Shown here: positions 25,668-33,831 of the stretch, piece after piece
Position numbering within the stretch: position 1 is the first letter of the stretch
Layout of the letters: the number at the start of each line of letters is the position of its first letter
Source of the DNA: JANYHH01 sp965249745
Lineage (GTDB): Bacteria; Deinococcota; Deinococci; Deinococcales; JAAFIG01
DNA length: 64,000 nucleotides
Assembly: GCA_965249745.1 (NCBI GenBank)
Contig: OZ252252.1
Location: 3,100,001 to 3,164,000 of the forward strand
Direction of reading: 5' to 3'
Notes under the pieces: model-generated
What the model was told of the DNA's origin: nothing
Databases searched by the model: none
What the model saw: only the letters and a program-made list of their open reading frames with translations
Program-made: the position numbers and the translations under genes

Positions 25668-27082
25668 TTTGGTAACACCTGACCATTCGGAAATACTCGC
25701 CACCAATTTCCATCAGCATCCTTCCAATCCCAATGTGGACCAACGGGTGCAGGGTGATTCAAATCTGGACGAAGTGATTCTCCCGTGTTGGGATTGTACC
25801 AGCTCCCATCAGGACTACCTGGGACACTTCCAGGCTTTCCTCGCCACTGCCAATCTGCTCCCGGACTATCAGTTGGATTCGTAGGAATCGCGGGCGGATC
25901 ATTAGACGAAGATCTATTTATTGCTCCAGAACCAATTATGCCTCTCATGACTGGATTGACCGCATTCCATGGCAATACTGCACCGCTGCCTCCTGGAATT
26001 GGAATACCACTCAACCAGGGTATCTCGAGCCGAATCTGAGGCAACGGTGGCAACGCGAACGGCTTACTGTCAATCACAACAGAATGCGATTGTGACGCTA
26101 AAGCGAATAATGCCATGATCCCCAAACCAGTCAGCACCACCAACTCAATAACCTGCGTGAATTGCGCTCGAGGTCTACCACCACCCGCAAGGAACTGAGG
26201 CGAGTTGCACGTCATTTGTCCACCTGACACACGACAGCGTTCCAATACGCGCTTCATCTGCTGAATCTCATCCCGACCGATGTACCCGCTCTCCAACCCA
26301 CCCTGCGTAATCTGCCAGAAGTGCAAACGCTGCGCTGGACTCAAATCGGCGTAGAAATCTGATTGCTGAATCAAGCTGATATTTGTCCGGCACTCGCTCC
26401 GTGCTGCGCTCTTATCACCAGTCGTATTTCTGGCACACGCATCTCCAGCCATGATGCGTGTGTCTATAAACTCGAGCTGCGCCTTAATCCGAAGATTTCC
26501 AGGGTCACTTGCGAGTTGTACTTCTAGCGCTTGTTTCTTTTGAAAATCTTGAATCTGCTCTGCGTCTTTACAATCTTCCCAGTGACCATAATTAATCAGC
26601 CCGTAATTGAAGCACTTACCACTGGCATCCTGCCCATATCCAAGCGGCTTAACCCTGCCCCCACTCGAGCCGACCCCTCCCGGCGGCACAATCGCCCCAC
26701 TCGAGCCTCCCGGTGGCAGAATGCTCGTGTTCCCCGGCGGTGTGATCGCAGATGGACCACTCGAGGGGGTCGTCCCCACACTTGGAATACTCGAGTTGCC
26801 CGGTGCAACGATACTACTCACATCCCCAGCGTTCGGTGTGACAATCGTCAGACTCGAGGGGGCGTTGATACTCGAGGCGGACAATGGCGTGATGCTTGGT
26901 GGGAGAACGGAACTTGGAGCCTCGAGGTTGATCTGCGCTGTGAACTGACTCGGCTGACCTGAGTTTGCTGTCGTTGCGGGTTGACTCGAGGCGGTTGTGG
27001 TTGCACTCGAGACGCTGAAGGATTGCACGCCAACGCTCGGGGTACTCACCGGTTGACTCGAGACCGTCGTGTTCAAATTCAA
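25664..27082 (-). CDS. Polymorphic toxin with type-37-like C-terminal domain
   Basis: A 472-residue protein in four parts. Residues 1-150 are Ser/Thr/Pro/Gly-rich and disordered. Residues about 155-295 form a helical region with at least six cysteines (CFNYGLINYG, EDCKD, GDACARN, SECRTN, ERCRVS, MTCNS). Residues about 308-330 (TQVIELVVLTGLGIMALFALA) are a likely membrane span. Residues about 408-472 (WQWRGKPGS, GSWYNPNTGESLRPDLNHP, GPHWDWKD, WWRVFPNG) resemble the polymorphic toxin type 37 domain (Ntox37), a predicted nuclease tip. The start is TTG at 27080-27082; an upstream in-frame stop excludes a much longer form. No secretion signal of a known type is seen. An immunity candidate follows directly. 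Confidence 0.75.
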   Translation of the reverse strand: MNLNTTVSSQPVSTPSVGVQSFSVSSATTTASSQPATTANSGQPSQFTAQINLEAPSSVLPPSITPLSASSINAPSSLTIVTPNAGDVSSIVAPGNSSIPSVGTTPSSGPSAITPPGNTSILPPGGSSGAIVPPGGVGSSGGRVKPLGYGQDASGKCFNYGLINYGHWEDCKDAEQIQDFQKKQALEVQLASDPGNLRIKAQLEFIDTRIMAGDACARNTTGDKSAARSECRTNISLIQQSDFYADLSPAQRLHFWQITQGGLESGYIGRDEIQQMKRVLERCRVSGGQMTCNSPQFLAGGGRPRAQFTQVIELVVLTGLGIMALFALASQSHSVVIDSKPFALPPLPQIRLEIPWLSGIPIPGGSGAVLPWNAVNPVMRGIIGSGAINRSSSNDPPAIPTNPTDSPGADWQWRGKPGSVPGSPDGSWYNPNTGESLRPDLNHPAPVGPHWDWKDADGNWWRVFPNGQVLPK

Positions 27083-27185
27083 CGTTGTCCCACTCGAGAA
27101 CCCTGTGGTTTGCGGCTACAATTGTGGCTTGCTCGAGGCATTCACACGCTTACCCAGCAGTCTAGCAGTCCGTGACTCCCGCCTC

Positions 27186-27214
27186 CTGACAGCGTTTCAC
27201 CTTCGGACTATGCT
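27186..27214 (+). promoter_or_regulatory. Promoter of ispH (leaderless type)
   Basis: CTGACA at 27186-27191, a 17-nt spacer, and TATGCT at 27209-27214. The ATG of ispH follows only 6 nt later, so transcription should begin at or next to the start codon. Confidence 0.7.
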
Positions 27215-27220
27215 GAACCC

Positions 27221-28225
27221 ATGATCGAACGGGTAATTCTGGCTAAGCCTCGCGGGTACTGCGCGGGCGTGGTCATGGCGATAGATGCGGTGAAAACGGC
27301 GGCGACTGAAAATAAGCAAACCGGCGAGGGTGACTTGGTGGTGTATCACGCCATCGTCCACAACGACACCGTGGTGCGGCGGCTCGAGACGGAGCAGGAT
27401 GTTCGCTTCGTGGAACAGCTCTCGGAGTTGGAAGGCATGTCCGGTCAGGGGAACACGGTGGTTTTCAGTGCGCATGGTATTTCTCCCGCTGTGCGCCGAG
27501 AAGCTGTGGCTCGAGGGTTGACGACATTGGACGCGACCTGTCCGCTGGTGACGAAAGTGCATTCCGAATCGAAGCGCTACGCGGCGCTCGGGTACACGAT
27601 TCTGCTGATCGGCGACTCGAGCCGTCATCAGGAGATTGTCGGAACCTACGGTGAGGCTCCCGAGCAGACGATTCTGGTGAACGTGCTGGGGAACCGCAAG
27701 GCTGATCCCGCCATGCGGGACGCGGCGACGCTGACTGTGCCCGACCCAGAGCGGCTAATCGTGCTGACCCAGACGACGCTTTCGGTGGATGACACCGACC
27801 GCACGATTGAAGTCTTGAAGGCACGCTTTCCAAACTTGGTCATCCCCAGCCGATCTGACCTGTGCTACGCCACGAAAAACCGGCAGTCGGCCGTGAAGAA
27901 TATCGCCGGAAAGGTGGATGTCTTTCTGGTCGTCTCGAGTCATTACAGCTCTAATGGGATGCGCCTCGTGGAGCTGGCCGAGGAGCTGGTCCCGAACACG
28001 CACCGGGTGGAATCGGTGCGCGACCTGCGCCCGGAATGGCTGGCGGGGGCGACGACCGTTGGCATCACCAGCGCGGCTAGCACGCCGGACGATCTCGTCT
28101 GGGAGATCGTGGAACAGTTCAGAGCCAGCAATCCAAACCTGGTCGTGACCGAGGAGGGTGGCGAACTCGAGGATATCGAATTCAGAGCGCCCGTTCGCGT
28201 TAGGGCTGACGCGGCGCAAGTATGA
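27221..28225 (+). CDS. ispH: 4-hydroxy-3-methylbut-2-enyl diphosphate reductase IspH
   Basis: A 334-residue iron-sulfur enzyme for the last step of the MEP isoprenoid pathway, giving IPP and DMAPP. The three cluster cysteines are at about 14 (RGYCAGV), 107 (DATCPLV) and 215 (SDLCYATKNRQ). The substrate-binding HAIVHN, FSAHGI and RHQEIVG motifs are present, as is the SSNGMRLVELAE block. Length and motifs are complete. Confidence 0.96.
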   Translation: MIERVILAKPRGYCAGVVMAIDAVKTAATENKQTGEGDLVVYHAIVHNDTVVRRLETEQDVRFVEQLSELEGMSGQGNTVVFSAHGISPAVRREAVARGLTTLDATCPLVTKVHSESKRYAALGYTILLIGDSSRHQEIVGTYGEAPEQTILVNVLGNRKADPAMRDAATLTVPDPERLIVLTQTTLSVDDTDRTIEVLKARFPNLVIPSRSDLCYATKNRQSAVKNIAGKVDVFLVVSSHYSSNGMRLVELAEELVPNTHRVESVRDLRPEWLAGATTVGITSAASTPDDLVWEIVEQFRASNPNLVVTEEGGELEDIEFRAPVRVRADAAQV

Positions 28226-28291
28226 GACGGCGCTGTCGCTTTGGGCCGGAATGCACTTGCGTTTAAGGCTCGAGTCGGTAGACTGGCAAGA

Positions 28292-28807
28292 ATGGAACTG
28301 GCGGGAGCAGTCATACATTCTGGAACCGAGATGCTGCTGGTGCAGACCGGCTGGATTCACAGCTTTCATCAGGATCGGCGCAACTCCTGGACGGAAACCA
28401 GAGTTGGCGAGGCGGCCCGCCGTCGCAAACCACCGCCAGAGGTGCTGAGCAAGGTCGGTTCTGGGGCACTCTGGGTCGCCAAGGGCGAATTCGAGATCTT
28501 GGAACGCGACGCGCAACGCCATCAACGTGGCCAGACGATGCGCTTGGAGGTGCGCGGCATCATGATGTTCGTGTCGCATCTGAAAGCCTCGGCGATGCGC
28601 GGCACGGACACGCAACGCTGGGCCTTCGCCGCGCTGTTTGAACCGAGCATGGAGCAACTCGAGTGGATTCAAGGCCAGAAACCTACCCCTGTTAGCAGCT
28701 TGCCAGCCAACGGCACGTCTGAACGGGATTCCTTGCTGGACTTCCTGCGCGAACTGGCCTACCCGGACGACGAGACGAGCGGCGAACCGAATAACCTGAA
28801 GCGCTAA
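28292..28807 (+). CDS. Conserved hypothetical, paralogue of 36742-37308
   Basis: A 171-residue protein starting MELAGAVIHSG. It shares with the protein at 36742 the order MxLAGxVI, RRRKPPPEV, VAKGEFEIL-x2-D-x-RRHQ, LRLE, MMFVSHL, QRWxFxALFEP and a C-terminal D-x-L-x-x-FL-x-ELA. No known family is recognised. The central block forms alternating strands, perhaps a small beta-barrel. The ATG is 7 nt after TAGACT, with TTGCGT 16 nt before that box, so a longer reading from 28241 is rejected. It lies 66 bases after ispH but has its own promoter. Confidence 0.75.
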   Translation: MELAGAVIHSGTEMLLVQTGWIHSFHQDRRNSWTETRVGEAARRRKPPPEVLSKVGSGALWVAKGEFEILERDAQRHQRGQTMRLEVRGIMMFVSHLKASAMRGTDTQRWAFAALFEPSMEQLEWIQGQKPTPVSSLPANGTSERDSLLDFLRELAYPDDETSGEPNNLKR

Positions 28808-28823
28808 AGTCAGCCAAGAGCGG

Positions 28824-29711
28824 TCAGGGCTGTAGTGACTGTGACCAAACATTGAACATCCCGATCAAGTCTCGAGGCTGACACGGGTTCTGCACGGTCC
28901 AGCCCAGGCTTTGCGCCAAGTCCCTCACCACCGCACGTGGGTCAGCGCCCGCCTCGCGCAACTGTCTCAGGCTCGGTGCCCCGTGACGCTTGGCGAGGCG
29001 CTCGCCCCGGTAATCCAGCATCAGCGGCACGTGCCAGAAACGCGGCGGGGTCGCCCCAAATAACCGGTACAACACGATTTGGCGCGGGGTACTACTCAGC
29101 AGATCAGCCCCACGCAACACGTCGGTCACACCCATGCGCAGGTCGTCCACGACGCAGGCGAGCTGGTACGCCCAGGCTCCGTCGTTGCGGCGAATCACAA
29201 AATCCCCGACAGCTTCCTGGACGTTTTCCACGATCTCGCCCGCGATGCCGTCAATAAACCGAATCTCGAGGTCTGGGGAGATCACGCGCAGGGCCGCCCG
29301 ACGTTCCGGGTGCGTCACCCCGTGCCGACAGGTTCCGGGATAACGCGGTTCCGCGCCGCCGTGCGGGGCACTCGCCGCGTTCAGCACCTCGAGCCGGGTG
29401 CAGGTGCAAGGATAGGTTGGAAGTTGCGCGGCTGCCGCCTCGTACAGCTCGAAACGCTCGGATTGAAGGTACGGTCCAAACGGGCCGCCAATGTCCCAGC
29501 CCTCGTCCCAGTCCAGTCCCAGCCACTCGAGGTCGCGCAGGATGTTGTCCGCCGCGCCCTGACGCACGCGTCCCACGTCCAAGTCCTCCGAGCGCAGCAC
29601 GAACGCACCGCCCGCCTCTCGAGCCTGCAACCACGCCAGCAAGGCCGTGCGCCCATTCCCGAGGTGCATGTCTCCGGTCGGGCTGGGTGCGAAGCGACCC
29701 CGGAAGCCCAT
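28824..29711 (-). CDS. gluQ: Glutamyl-Q tRNA(Asp) synthetase
   Basis: A 295-residue truncated glutamyl-tRNA-synthetase paralogue that attaches glutamate to queuosine of tRNA-Asp. The HIGH-type motif is FAPSPTGDMHLGNGRTAL, the KMSKS-type motif is GERLAKRHG, and a zinc site is formed by PCTCT and GTCRHG. The absence of an anticodon-binding domain separates it from GltX. It starts directly after the DUF817 stop (29711/29712), so both are probably co-transcribed. Confidence 0.93.
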   Translation of the reverse strand: MGFRGRFAPSPTGDMHLGNGRTALLAWLQAREAGGAFVLRSEDLDVGRVRQGAADNILRDLEWLGLDWDEGWDIGGPFGPYLQSERFELYEAAAAQLPTYPCTCTRLEVLNAASAPHGGAEPRYPGTCRHGVTHPERRAALRVISPDLEIRFIDGIAGEIVENVQEAVGDFVIRRNDGAWAYQLACVVDDLRMGVTDVLRGADLLSSTPRQIVLYRLFGATPPRFWHVPLMLDYRGERLAKRHGAPSLRQLREAGADPRAVVRDLAQSLGWTVQNPCQPRDLIGMFNVWSQSLQP

Positions 29712-30578
29712 TTAGCCCTGAGCCGCACTGCCGGATTGAAGCTCAGGGTGTTGAGCCTCGGGGTGTTGAGGCTCGAGAAGCTGATCTTTCGAGGCGTGCC
29801 GCCGTTTCAAGTGATGTACGAGGATGAAGCTGATGATGACGAGCAGCATCCACGAGGTAATCTTGCTGAAATCCACGAGGTGCCAGCCGTCGCGCTGGTT
29901 GGGGTAGACCCACGCGCCGTAAAAGGTGGCGATGTTTTCCGCGATCCAGATTAAAAAGCCCGCCCCGACAAACACCAGCGGCAATGGCATCCAGTACGAC
30001 CGCTCCCGCAAGCGAATCCAGATTTGGGTGCGCCAGTACAGCAGGATCACTCCCGCCATCAGCGGAAACCGGAAATCGGGCAAGAAATGATTGCTGAAAA
30101 AATTTAGGTAGATCAATCCCCCTAAGCCCCAGCCTAGATTCGGGTTGGGTTCCCGCTCGAGTCGCACCTGCAACAAGCGCCACGATTGCGCGATGTAGCT
30201 GCCGACGGCGGCGTACATGAAACCGCTGTAGAGCGGCACACCTGCAATTTTGGTGTAACCGAACTCCGGGTAGGCCCACGAGCCGACATGCGTCTTGAAT
30301 TGCTCCAACACGAATCCAACGAGGTGAAAGATCGTGATGAAGATGATTTCCTCTAGGGTTTCCAGCTTGCTCCAACTCATGGCGCACTGCACCAGGATCA
30401 GCGCCAGAAAAATGAAGTCATAGCGTGGCAACCCGAGCGTGACCTTGTGAGAGACAGCTAAGGTCGCAAAAACCGCGACCGCGAAGATGCACGCCCGAAG
30501 CTCGAGCCAGCCAAACCGTATGCCTTGCGAAAGGTTGAACCGCCATGTCGAACGGGCGGGGGCGAGCAGGGTTTTCAC
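29712..30578 (-). CDS. DUF817 integral membrane protein
   Basis: A 288-residue protein with about seven to eight hydrophobic spans. The blocks EQFKTHVGSWAYPEFGYTKI, PLYSGFMYAAVGSYI and ENIATFYGAWVYPNQRDGWHLV are characteristic of DUF817, whose function is unknown. The GTG start lies 6 nt after TAAACT, giving a leaderless start. Its Gln/His-rich soluble tail after residue 265 is probably disordered. gluQ follows without a gap. Confidence 0.88.
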   Translation of the reverse strand: MKTLLAPARSTWRFNLSQGIRFGWLELRACIFAVAVFATLAVSHKVTLGLPRYDFIFLALILVQCAMSWSKLETLEEIIFITIFHLVGFVLEQFKTHVGSWAYPEFGYTKIAGVPLYSGFMYAAVGSYIAQSWRLLQVRLEREPNPNLGWGLGGLIYLNFFSNHFLPDFRFPLMAGVILLYWRTQIWIRLRERSYWMPLPLVFVGAGFLIWIAENIATFYGAWVYPNQRDGWHLVDFSKITSWMLLVIISFILVHHLKRRHASKDQLLEPQHPEAQHPELQSGSAAQG

Positions 30579-30734
30579 CCCCCAAGTTTACCTGGGGGGA
30601 TGAGCTGAGACTCATCTCGAGGCTGAATTTGTTGTGGCGAATTCTGGGCTTCAATGACTCGAGACCTGGCTTCAAAGACGCAACATCGGCTGCGTTCACT
30701 CTGGTACAACCTGAGCCGAGTTCACTCAACTCTC

Positions 30735-30764
30735 TTGACGAATCGCTGACCCCGCGCCTATACT
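30735..30764 (+). promoter_or_regulatory. Promoter of groES-groEL
   Basis: TTGACG (30735-30740), an 18-nt spacer and TATACT (30759-30764), directly upstream of the CIRCE element. Confidence 0.8.
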
Positions 30765-30775
30765 CTCAAACCGGA

Positions 30776-30802
30776 TTAGCACTCTCTTCTGTAGAGTGCT
30801 AA
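30776..30802 (+). promoter_or_regulatory. CIRCE operator (HrcA-binding site)
   Basis: Perfect inverted repeat TTAGCACTC-N9-GAGTGCTAA, 12 nt after the -10 box and before the groES ribosome site. This is the exact CIRCE consensus, bound by the heat-shock repressor HrcA, so groES-groEL should be derepressed by unfolded-protein stress. hrcA is not in the window. Confidence 0.97.
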
Positions 30803-30830
30803 CGACTCTCATCATATCTTTGGAGGCAAC

Positions 30831-31121
30831 ATGGCACTGAAACCCCTGGGCGACCGCGTGGTCATCGAAATCATCGAAGAGACAGAACAGAAAACCGCCG
30901 GTGGACTCTACGTCCCCGACACCGCCAAGGAGAAGAGCCAGCGCGGTAAGGTTATCGCCGTCGGCGCAGGCAAGACTCAGGACAACGGAACCCGCGTGGC
31001 TGTCGAAGTCAACGAGGGCGACACCGTGTACTTCGCCAAGTACGGCGGAACCGAAGTCAACGACGGTGGCAAGACTTACACGATCCTGTCCGAGCGCGAC
31101 ATCCTCGCAGTGATCGGGTAA
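30831..31121 (+). CDS. groES: Co-chaperonin GroES
   Basis: A 96-residue heptameric lid of the chaperonin. LKPLGDRVVIE, the mobile loop EQKTAGGLYVPDTA and FAKYGGTEV are all present. TTTGGAGG precedes the ATG. The spacer to groEL is 122 bases, with no hairpin terminator seen. Confidence 0.98.
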   Translation: MALKPLGDRVVIEIIEETEQKTAGGLYVPDTAKEKSQRGKVIAVGAGKTQDNGTRVAVEVNEGDTVYFAKYGGTEVNDGGKTYTILSERDILAVIG

Positions 31122-31243
31122 GGAAGCCAGTGGCTTCCAGCTTAGGCTGTCAAGAACGAACCGAAAAACTCAATACCGCTCGAGTAAGTCTCGAGGATAC
31201 GTTTCAAAGCTACTAGCCGCTAGTAGCTCCCAAGGAGAACATC

Positions 31244-32893
31244 ATGGCGAAACAACTTGTATTTGATGAAAATGCCCGTCGCGCCTTAGAGCGCGGCGTG
31301 AACGCCGTTGCCAATGCCGTCAAGGTCACGCTCGGGCCGAAGGGCCGTAATGTCGTGCTGGAAAAGAAGTTCGGTTCGCCCACGATCACCAAGGACGGCG
31401 TGTCGGTCGCTAAGGAAGTGGAGCTTGAGGACAAGATCGAGAACATCGGCGCGAAGCTGCTGATCGAGATCGCCTCGAAGACGAACGACATCACCGGTGA
31501 CGGCACCACGACCGCCACGGTCTTGGGTCAAGCGATTGTCCGCGAGGGTCTGCGGAACGTCGTCGCGGGTGCGAACCCACTGGCGCTGAAGCGCGGCATT
31601 GAAAAGGCCGTCGAAGCCGCTGTGGAGAGCATCCGCGCCATGAGCGTTCCGGTCAACGACCGCAAGGGCATCAACGAGGTCGCCAGCATCAGCGCCAACG
31701 ATGCCAGCATCGGCGAACAGATCGCCGATGCAATGGAACGCGTCGGGCACCAGAACGGCGTCATCAGCATCGAGGAATCCAAGAGCTTGGACACCGAAGT
31801 GGATGTCGTGGAAGGGATGCAGTTCGACAAGGGCTACATCAGCCCGTACTTCATCAACAACAACGACAGCATGGAAGTGATCTTGGAGGAGCCGTACATC
31901 CTCATCAACGAGAAGAAGATCGCGGCCCTGAAAGACCTGCTGCCAGTGCTGGAACCCGTCGCGCAGAGCGGCCGTCCGCTCCTCATCATCTGCGAGGACG
32001 TAGAAGGCGAAGCCCTAGCGACCCTGGTCGTCAACAAGCTCCGTGGCACGCTGAACGTCTGCGCCGTCAAGGCTCCCGGCTTCGGTGATCGCCGGAAGGA
32101 GATGCTGAAGGACATCGCCGCGGTCACAGGCGGTCAGCTCATCGCCGAGGAACTGGGCTTCAAGCTGGAAAACGCGACCATGAGCATGCTGGGCCGCGCT
32201 CAGCGCGTCCGCATCACCAAAGACGAGACCACGATCATTGACGGCCTCGGCAAGAAGGACGAGATCGAGGCTCGAGTCAACGCGATCAAGCGCGAACTCG
32301 AGACGACCGATTCCGATTACAGCAAGGAAAAGCTCAACGAGCGTCTGGCCAAATTGGCGGGCGGCGTCGCGGTCATTCGCGTCGGCGCAGCCACCGAGAC
32401 CGAGTTGAAGGAAAAGAAGCACCGCTACGAGGATGCCTTGAGCACCGCCCGTGCGGCCGTCGAAGAGGGCATGGTCCCCGGTGGCGGTGTCACGTTGCTC
32501 CGCGCCATCCCAGCCGTTAAAGCGCTGTCCGAGAAACTCCTCGGTGACGAGGCGACCGGCGCTCGCATCGTCATGCGCGCCCTGGAAGAACCAGCCCGTC
32601 AGATTGCGATCAACGCTGGCTTTGAAGGCAGCGTCGTGGTCAACGCCGTGGTCGCCAACAAGGACAACAACTACGGTTTCAACGCCGCGACCGGCGAGTA
32701 CGGCGATATGATGAAGTCCGGCATCGTTGATCCTGCCAAGGTGACGCGTACCGCGCTCCAGAACGCAGCCAGCATCGGCGCGCTGATCCTGACTACGGAA
32801 GCCGTGATCTCAGATCGCCCAGAGAAGAAGGACAACCACAATCACGCCCCAGCCGGTGGTCCCGGCGGCATGGGCGGAGACATGGATTTCTAA
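31244..32893 (+). CDS. groEL: Chaperonin GroEL
   Basis: A 549-residue chaperonin of normal length, ending in a GGM-rich tail (GGPGGMGGDMDF). The ATP-binding GDGTTTATVL and VTLGPKGRNVVL are intact, as are the apical-domain substrate-binding segments. AAGGAG precedes the ATG. It contains only two CTCGAG sites in 1.65 kb (near 32272 and 32298), well below the window average. Confidence 0.99.
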   Translation: MAKQLVFDENARRALERGVNAVANAVKVTLGPKGRNVVLEKKFGSPTITKDGVSVAKEVELEDKIENIGAKLLIEIASKTNDITGDGTTTATVLGQAIVREGLRNVVAGANPLALKRGIEKAVEAAVESIRAMSVPVNDRKGINEVASISANDASIGEQIADAMERVGHQNGVISIEESKSLDTEVDVVEGMQFDKGYISPYFINNNDSMEVILEEPYILINEKKIAALKDLLPVLEPVAQSGRPLLIICEDVEGEALATLVVNKLRGTLNVCAVKAPGFGDRRKEMLKDIAAVTGGQLIAEELGFKLENATMSMLGRAQRVRITKDETTIIDGLGKKDEIEARVNAIKRELETTDSDYSKEKLNERLAKLAGGVAVIRVGAATETELKEKKHRYEDALSTARAAVEEGMVPGGGVTLLRAIPAVKALSEKLLGDEATGARIVMRALEEPARQIAINAGFEGSVVVNAVVANKDNNYGFNAATGEYGDMMKSGIVDPAKVTRTALQNAASIGALILTTEAVISDRPEKKDNHNHAPAGGPGGMGGDMDF

Positions 32894-32908
32894 ACGCAGC
32901 CGGTTGAG

Positions 32909-32940
32909 AAAAGGGGTTGGCTTTGCGCCAACCCCTTTTT
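32909..32940 (+). terminator. Intrinsic terminator of groES-groEL
   Basis: AAGGGGTTGGC (32911-32921) pairs with GCCAACCCCTT (32927-32937) around TTTGC, followed by TTT. A 15-nt piece of its right arm (GCCAACCCCTTTTTC) recurs near 33701-33715, on the far side of the Doc locus. Confidence 0.9.
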
Positions 32941-33007
32941 CGTTGTGTTCGATCGGTGCTCGATGTATCCAGTTCAAGGAAGCAGATCAATATCTTCGAC
33001 CTCGAGA

Positions 33008-33454
33008 TCAAAGGTCTGCGTTGCTCAGCTCTAAGCCGTACGCGAAGAGCGAAGCCATTTTCAAACCTTCCGCGTTCAGAAAACCAGCCGCAGTCAGCAA
33101 CACAGCGAGTTCAACCGCCCTCTGATCCGGTTGTTTCCTGTAACCGTTCCAAGCTAGGGTTACACGTATCGTTTCAATCGCGGTGCGTTTGTTCGCATCT
33201 TGAAACACGTGACCGTGTGCGATCTCGTGACCTATCGCCGCGACTTTCATGAACAATGTTTCGTAAGCGTCTCGTCCACCGACAGTGACGACTGGTTTCT
33301 CCAAAGCACTCTCGAGAAGCTCTGGTTTTAGGATACCAGGACGCCCGCCGGTTTCTTCCAAAATGCTGTCGTGGAGCAAGTGAAAAAAAGTCACCGTAGG
33401 ATAATCTTTCCCACGGTGACGACGTGAATATAAGGTTTTCTTAGCGCTTGGCAA
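33008..33454 (-). CDS. Doc-like (death-on-curing, Fic-fold) toxin
   Basis: A protein of 148 residues from TTG 33454, or 128 residues from GTG 33394, which aligns better with the usual Doc length. LLHDSILEETGGRPGILKPELLESAL is the conserved N-terminal half. The Fic-type loop is HGHVFQDANKRTA, with the Doc consensus H-x-F-x-D-A/G-N-K-R. Doc phosphorylates EF-Tu and stops translation. An upstream antitoxin-like reading frame overlaps the TTG start but carries an in-frame stop (see 33441-33599). Confidence 0.88.
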   Translation of the reverse strand: MPSAKKTLYSRRHRGKDYPTVTFFHLLHDSILEETGGRPGILKPELLESALEKPVVTVGGRDAYETLFMKVAAIGHEIAHGHVFQDANKRTAIETIRVTLAWNGYRKQPDQRAVELAVLLTAAGFLNAEGLKMASLFAYGLELSNADL

Positions 33455-33599
33455 GCCGTTCCAAAAGCTTCATGTCACGCTTGATGAAGTATTGGACTTA
33501 CGCTTTAGCTTCTGCTCGTGTGCGTGGCGGAAGCACTAAAACCTGACGTTTTTGATTGTTGTCCCCGACTGTTTTCGCCACAGTGTTCACCTTCTTCAT
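33441..33599 (-). pseudogene. Damaged antitoxin of the Doc-like toxin (candidate)
   Basis: Translating from ATG 33597-33599 gives a basic 33-residue stretch (MKKVNTVAKTVGDNN through PPRTRAEAKA) and then a TAA at 33498-33500. The same frame continues as VQYFIKRDMKLLERLAKR and stops at 33441, overlapping the toxin's possible TTG start. Position directly before doc and helical character fit an antitoxin with a nonsense mutation. Alternatively only the 33-residue product is made, or the stop is a sequence error. Confidence 0.45.
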
Positions 33600-33831
33600 T
33601 AAGACCCGCAAATTTTTTCTCGCTCACCGCATCAAAATCTTACACGAAACACTGGAGAAAAATCGTGAGCGTGTTGCTTGTGAGGAGCGAGCGCAAAGCC
33701 AACCCCTTTTTCATCGCGCTCGAGTGGGTACATCGGTTTCAGCAAACTCGAGGTGGCGCGTTGTTCGAGCTAACTGCCCGTCTCGAGCGGCAGTGGCTCG
33801 TCGCTCTAAGCGTATCGTTGAGGCTCAGGTT

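Noticed and set aside
25077..25706. Immunity gene start at 25706
   Set aside because: It would overlap the toxin domain by 43 bases; the ATG sharing bases with the toxin stop is the better start.
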